9,982 bases of DNA from JBLHKW01 sp047618565 (lineage in GTDB: Bacteria; Planctomycetota; UBA1135; GCA-002686595): assembly GCA_047618565.1 (NCBI GenBank), contig JBLHKW010000175.1, positions 1 to 9,982 of the forward strand, in the 5' to 3' direction. Position numbers and translations under genes: made by a program. Below are positions 6,865-9,982 of this stretch, piece by piece; position 1 is the stretch's first letter, and every line of letters begins with the position of its first letter. The notes beneath the pieces are model-generated. The model was given only the letters and a program-made list of their open reading frames with translations. It was not told the origin of the DNA and did not search any database.

Positions 6865-7029
6865 CTAGCAGCCCGTGGTGAAAGTCACGGCGGGCTCGAG
6901 GCCGTCAGGATTCGATCTGGCAAAACGCGCTGACGACGCGTATTCGTGGATACTCGGAGGAAGCGCAACGCCGCCAGGGCGGAGCCTGGCGGATTTGAGC
7001 GGGTCGTGAATTTCACCACGGGCTGCTAG
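6865..7029. mobile_element. MITE-like element with 19-bp perfect terminal inverted repeats
   Basis: The left end ctagcagcccgtggtgaaa (6865-6883) and the right end tttcaccacgggctgctag (7011-7029) are perfect inverted repeats. Imperfect complementarity continues inward to about 34 bp (for example tcacg at 6885-6889). The 165-bp body has no open frame of note but carries a perfect 8-bp hairpin, ccgccagg (6971-6978) and cctggcgg (6985-6992), with a 6-base loop. Small size, no transposase and paired ends fit a non-autonomous element. I cannot identify a target-site duplication. Confidence 0.75.
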
Positions 7030-7035
7030 GGGGAT

Positions 7036-7258
7036 GCTATCGAAGCCTGGAAGCCGGCTCTTCGGGTAGGCCGGGAGGACAACGGAAGTTCTCTGACGTG
7101 GCGCTCGAGGCTGCGCTAACGCTCTGACTTGTGCTCCCTCTCCCGTTGCGCCGGCCAACGGGGCCATGCATCTCATCGTCGGCAGCAGCGGGCCCTCGAT
7201 CGTTGGCGATGGCGATCGGGCGGCAGCGAAGCATGAAGGGCGCGGCAAGCGCGGCTGG
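7036..7258 (+). pseudogene. Remnant of an IS5-family transposase
   Basis: The first part (7036 to about 7155) aligns base by base with the intact transposase at about 9818-9943: tcgaagcctggaagccg, cggaagttctctgac and ccgttgcgcc correspond to tcgaggcatggaaaccg, cggaagttctcagac and ccgttgcgcc. The remnant has lost one base before cggaag and has a TGA where the intact copy has CGG. From 7169 the frame reads HLIVGSSGPSIVGDGD, then AAAKHEGRGKRGW, the region around the first catalytic aspartate in IS5-type transposases. Here that aspartate is Gly (VGSSG where the family has VDSTG), and several hundred bases between the two parts appear deleted. It has a frameshift, a nonsense codon and a lost catalytic residue, so it is dead. 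Confidence 0.8.
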
Positions 7259-7370
7259 GCTGTTGGCCTATTTCGATTCGCGCACCACCGCCCTTCATCG
7301 TAAATATCTTTGCCGCGCTAATGCCGCTTGACGGTCGACTTGGCCCGGAGTTCATGTCAGGAGTAGGCCT

Positions 7371-9020
7371 GTGAACCTCTGGCAAATCCTACTCGACGTC
7401 GTAATTCTCCTCGGAGTTGGCGCACTCCTCGGAGGTCTCCTCGAGCGCGTGCGTCAAAGCGCAATCATCGGATACCTGCTTGCGGGGGTCCTGCTCGGAC
7501 CGAACGTACTGCACGTGATCCAGAGTACGGACGAGGTGATTGCCATCTCGGAGCTCGGCGTGGCCCTGCTTCTCTTCGCGATCGGACTGGAGTTCTCTTG
7601 GACCCGACTGCGCGGCATGGGCAAGGTCGCCCTGGGAAGCGGCGCCGTACAGGTGGCCACGACCGCAGTCATCGTGGCAGGAGTAGCAACTCTCGCCGGA
7701 CTCGGCCCCAAAGCGTCGATCGCAATCGGGGCCATTTGCGCACTTAGCAGCACCGCTTGCGTACTACGTGTGCTCACGGCTCGGGGCGAAGTCGAGAGCG
7801 TGCATGGAGAACGCGTGCTCGGAATCCTCCTCCTTCAGGACATGGCTGTAGTGCCTCTCGTCTTGATTGTCAGCGTGCTGGCTGAGAGTGGTACGGGGCA
7901 GGAAGTGTTCTGGGAGTTCCTCCGCACGACGAGCATTGGCTTGGTCCTCGTTGGTGCTCTCTATGTGATCTTCAACTATCTCGTCCCGCGGCTGCTCGAA
8001 ACCACTCCGATGCGGTCCAACCGCGAACTCTCCCTGCTCATCGCGGTAGTCTCGGGCCTCGGATCCGCCGTGGCGGCACACGCCGCCGGAGTATCGCCAG
8101 CTCTAGGCGCCTTCCTTGCCGGCCTCCTACTGGCGGAGTCCCCCTTCGCCGTTCAAGTACGCGCGGATGTGTCCTCGCTGAAGACGCTCCTCCTGACGTT
8201 GTTCTTTACGTCCATGGGCATGCTGTCGGACCCCGGATGGATCGCGTCGAACGCGCTCCTCGTTGGAGCGGCTGTGGCGGTGGTCGTCCTTGGCAAGAGT
8301 GCCATCGTGTGGGGCTCGCTTCGGCTGTTCGGTGCAAGCGGACGGAATGCGATCGCTGCAGGACTCTGCCTCGGACAGATTGGCGAGTTCTCGTTTGTCT
8401 TGGCCGAGATCGCTCGCGGAAGTCTCCTTGACGAGCAGATGTTCATGCTCATCGTGTCCACCACGGTCATCACCATGACCCTGACACCCTACCTCGTAGG
8501 GAATGCCCCTGTGCTGGCGTCGCGACTTGCCCGACGTCCACTTCCCACCGGCCGAGACACGGACAAGAGCGGAGTAGCGAATATCGCGGTCGTCATCGGA
8601 TTCGGCCCCGCTGGCCGGGCCGCCAGTGAGCGCATCGCTGAAGCGGGGTGCCACGTTGTCGTGGTAGACGAAAACCCAACCGCCGCACGCGAGGCCCAAG
8701 CCCTTGGGTATGGATCCGTTACGGGAGACGCCCGCTACTCGGACGTACTTGCCCACGCAGGAATCCAGAATGCCGCGGTCGTCATCGTCACTCTTCCCGG
8801 GGCAGAAACCGCCATCGAGGTCGTACGCGACATCCGACTACATAACCCCGCTGCTTTCGTCTTCGTGCGAGCCCGTTTCCACCGCTCTCTAACAGCGCTG
8901 AAGGCGGCGGGAGCACACGTTGTCATCGACGAGGAACACGAGGTTGGACGGCTCATAGCCGAGGCCTACGAGACGATCACCTCGCAGGCAGCCGTTGGGC
9001 GCAACGTTACACCTGAGTGA
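7371..9020 (+). CDS. KefB/KefC-type CPA2 monovalent cation:proton antiporter with RCK domain
   Basis: A 549-residue inner-membrane protein. Residues 1 to about 390 form the CPA2 exchanger domain: a hydrophobic multi-helix region with IIGYLLAGVLLGP (32-44), LLFAIGLEF (67-75), ALSSTACVLRVL (124-135) and LLLQDMAVVPL with Gln156-Asp157, the acidic ion-binding position. After a short linker, a RCK/TrkA-N domain begins near 405 with the nucleotide-binding loop GFGPAG (410-415) and Asp433 at the end of the second strand, a NAD(H)-binding pattern. Such proteins exchange K+ or Na+ for protons under control of a nucleotide. No separate RCK-C domain is seen. The start is GTG at 7371, preceded by AGGAG (7359-7363) at good spacing. 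By eye its base composition is less GC-rich than the AlgX-like gene, and it sits between IS debris, which may indicate transfer. The small gene at 9084 faces it. Confidence 0.94.
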   Translation: MNLWQILLDVVILLGVGALLGGLLERVRQSAIIGYLLAGVLLGPNVLHVIQSTDEVIAISELGVALLLFAIGLEFSWTRLRGMGKVALGSGAVQVATTAVIVAGVATLAGLGPKASIAIGAICALSSTACVLRVLTARGEVESVHGERVLGILLLQDMAVVPLVLIVSVLAESGTGQEVFWEFLRTTSIGLVLVGALYVIFNYLVPRLLETTPMRSNRELSLLIAVVSGLGSAVAAHAAGVSPALGAFLAGLLLAESPFAVQVRADVSSLKTLLLTLFFTSMGMLSDPGWIASNALLVGAAVAVVVLGKSAIVWGSLRLFGASGRNAIAAGLCLGQIGEFSFVLAEIARGSLLDEQMFMLIVSTTVITMTLTPYLVGNAPVLASRLARRPLPTGRDTDKSGVANIAVVIGFGPAGRAASERIAEAGCHVVVVDENPTAAREAQALGYGSVTGDARYSDVLAHAGIQNAAVVIVTLPGAETAIEVVRDIRLHNPAAFVFVRARFHRSLTALKAAGAHVVIDEEHEVGRLIAEAYETITSQAAVGRNVTPE

Positions 9021-9083
9021 TCCGGATCGAGGACACGCGGCACATCGCCCCACTTCGGAGGTCGGGAGTCACCACGGCCCGCA

Positions 9084-9416
9084 TCATTCCGGGAGAGGTG
9101 CGCCGTTCAAGTAGATCTGGAATGTGCGCTCGACTCCGAGGCCCTGACAGATGGCCTGTGCAAAGGCATCGGTCACCGGCCCACACTCCTCCTCGGTCTG
9201 GCCTAGCCCTCTGATGTGAGCAAGCTCTTCGAGTTCCGCCTTGCCAAGGAACTCGATCAGCGGCTCCACGACGGCGCAAACGGAGACACAGTAGCCGCTT
9301 CCAGGTCCATGGGTGTGATAGTTGAGAGCCAAGGGAAGGCCTTGAGCTATCGCCCCCTGAACAGCAGGCCCGTAGCTGGAATGCTCGATGATCTTCTGTA
9401 CTACGTTCTCGAACAT
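9084..9416 (-). CDS. Uncharacterised 110-residue protein with conserved-looking Cys and His residues
   Basis: I do not recognise the family. The gene call rests on a very strong ribosome binding site (aaggagag, 8 bases before the ATG at 9416) and on a frame with ordinary protein composition. There is no signal peptide or membrane helix. Notable features are NYHTHGPGSGYCVSVC (32-47), with two histidines and two cysteines, plus Cys78 and Cys90, which together could bind a metal or form a thiol site. Residues 51-68 look like an amphipathic helix rich in Glu and Leu, and the C-terminal part (QIYLNGAPLPE) may be a beta strand. It is convergent with the antiporter, with 63 bp between the stops, and may have been acquired with it. 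A link to cation transport is not shown. Confidence 0.72.
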   Translation of the reverse strand: MFENVVQKIIEHSSYGPAVQGAIAQGLPLALNYHTHGPGSGYCVSVCAVVEPLIEFLGKAELEELAHIRGLGQTEEECGPVTDAFAQAICQGLGVERTFQIYLNGAPLPE

Positions 9417-9643
9417 GGCGACTCTCCTTGAAAAACGGGCCGGCGGGCGGAACCTTCGAACAGTGGCTCAGCAGGAGTCAAAAGTCCAAGAGCGGATAGG
9501 AGTTCCAAGGGGCCTATGTGTACAAGAGCGTGGAAGGAGAAGCCGTCCTCGGTAGCGCACAGGGAGCCGGGCTGGATGGGACTCTAGTTCGTGGTTACGC
9601 CGCCACGAAGTGCGGCGTTGGTGCACGAATCGTACGCTCGGAG

Positions 9644-9677
9644 CCATCAGGAGTCGATCCCCTGGCCGTCCTGATGG
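9644..9677 (+). promoter_or_regulatory. Hairpin in the leader of the IS5-family transposase
   Basis: ccatcagga (9644-9652) and tcctgatgg (9669-9677) form a perfect 9-bp inverted repeat with a 16-base loop, 21 bases before the transposase ATG. No T-run follows. Hairpins in IS leaders often limit read-through transcription and translation from outside promoters, which would suit its place here. That function is inference from position only. Confidence 0.4.
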
Positions 9678-9698
9678 TCGATGGGAGATGATCGCGGC

Positions 9699-9982
9699 AT
9701 GAATTCGCGAGTGCACCCCACGTACAAGACCAAGTACCACGTCAGCAACTGGGCCGAGTACGATCGCGCGCTCGTGCAACGGGGCGACATCACTCTGTGG
9801 ATCTCGTCGGACGCGGTCGAGGCATGGAAACCGAAGCCGTCCCGTAAGCGTGGTGGGCAGCGGAAGTTCTCAGACCTGGCGATCGAGACCGCGCTGACGC
9901 TCCGGCTCGTGTTCCACCTTCCGTTGCGCCAGGCCGAGGGCTTCCTGCGCTCGATACTGGGCTTGATGGACGTCGATCTCGA
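9699..9982 (+). CDS. IS5-family transposase, N-terminal part (runs off the window)
   Basis: The frame is open from the ATG at 9699 to the window edge (94 complete codons). ggaga sits about 10 bases before this ATG, which supports it over the in-frame ATG at 9681. The translation has YKTKYHVSNWAEYDRALVQR, ITLWISSDAVEAW, KFSDLAIETALTLRLVF and PLRQAEGFLRSILGLMDVDL, typical of the N-terminal helical region of IS5-family DDE transposases that cut and paste their own element. The DDE catalytic domain would lie beyond the window, so activity cannot be judged. Relatives of the same gene occur as the pseudogene at 7036-7258. I could not locate the left terminal repeat of this element between 9417 and 9698. 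Confidence 0.9.
   Translation, partial: MNSRVHPTYKTKYHVSNWAEYDRALVQRGDITLWISSDAVEAWKPKPSRKRGGQRKFSDLAIETALTLRLVFHLPLRQAEGFLRSILGLMDVDL

Noticed and set aside
7328..7356. TTGACG as a -35 box for the antiporter
   Set aside because: The hexamer at the right distance (TTCATG) is a poor -10 match, so the promoter is not supported.
9428..9436. ttgaaaaac as the left end of the IS5-family element
   Set aside because: Only nine bases match the end at 92-108, the ctag terminus is absent, and it overlaps the ribosome binding site of the 110-residue gene.

Overview
The window is high-GC bacterial DNA. The strongest lineage hint is the protein on the minus strand at 4457-5551. It has a signal peptide, a beta-rich body and a C-terminal domain ending in an FQHWFR...SNASNG...F pattern, a layout I associate with secreted proteins of large-genome Planctomycetota. 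That assignment is an inference; no rRNA or other marker gene is present.

Layout. 1-110 looks like the end of a mobile element: a perfect palindrome, then a sequence resembling the terminal inverted repeat found again at 7011-7029. 154-1091 holds two translationally coupled genes, a small two-helix membrane protein with a zinc ribbon and a bifunctional-nuclease (BFN/DUF151) family protein with a very acidic tail. 1183-4402 is a two-gene polysaccharide O-acetylation unit: an AlgI-like MBOAT membrane acyltransferase and an AlgX/AlgJ-like periplasmic SGNH-type acetyltransferase. Together they would carry acetyl groups across the membrane onto an exopolysaccharide.

4337-7370 is accessory DNA. 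Two unrelated minus-strand genes, the secreted protein and a group II truncated hemoglobin, are separated and flanked by copies of a composite repeat. Module 2 occurs at 4337-4462, 5688-5814 and 6782-6864. Module 1, which can form a stem-loop, occurs at 5613-5681, 6689-6775 and, inverted, at 6181-6254. The first copy of module 2 also encodes the last 21 residues of the AlgX-like protein. This region then runs into a 165-bp MITE-like element (6865-7029) and a decayed, internally deleted IS5-family transposase (about 7036-7258).

7371-9020 encodes a full-length KefB/KefC-type (CPA2) cation/proton antiporter with a C-terminal nucleotide-binding RCK domain. Its base composition looks less GC-rich than the genes on the left. 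Facing it is a 110-residue minus-strand protein of unknown function with a very good ribosome binding site (9084-9416). The window ends inside an apparently intact IS5-family transposase (from 9699), a relative of the pseudogene at 7036.

I see no CRISPR array, tRNA, rRNA or known defence system. The part most deserving a second look is the repeat-gene-repeat arrangement from 4337 to 6864.
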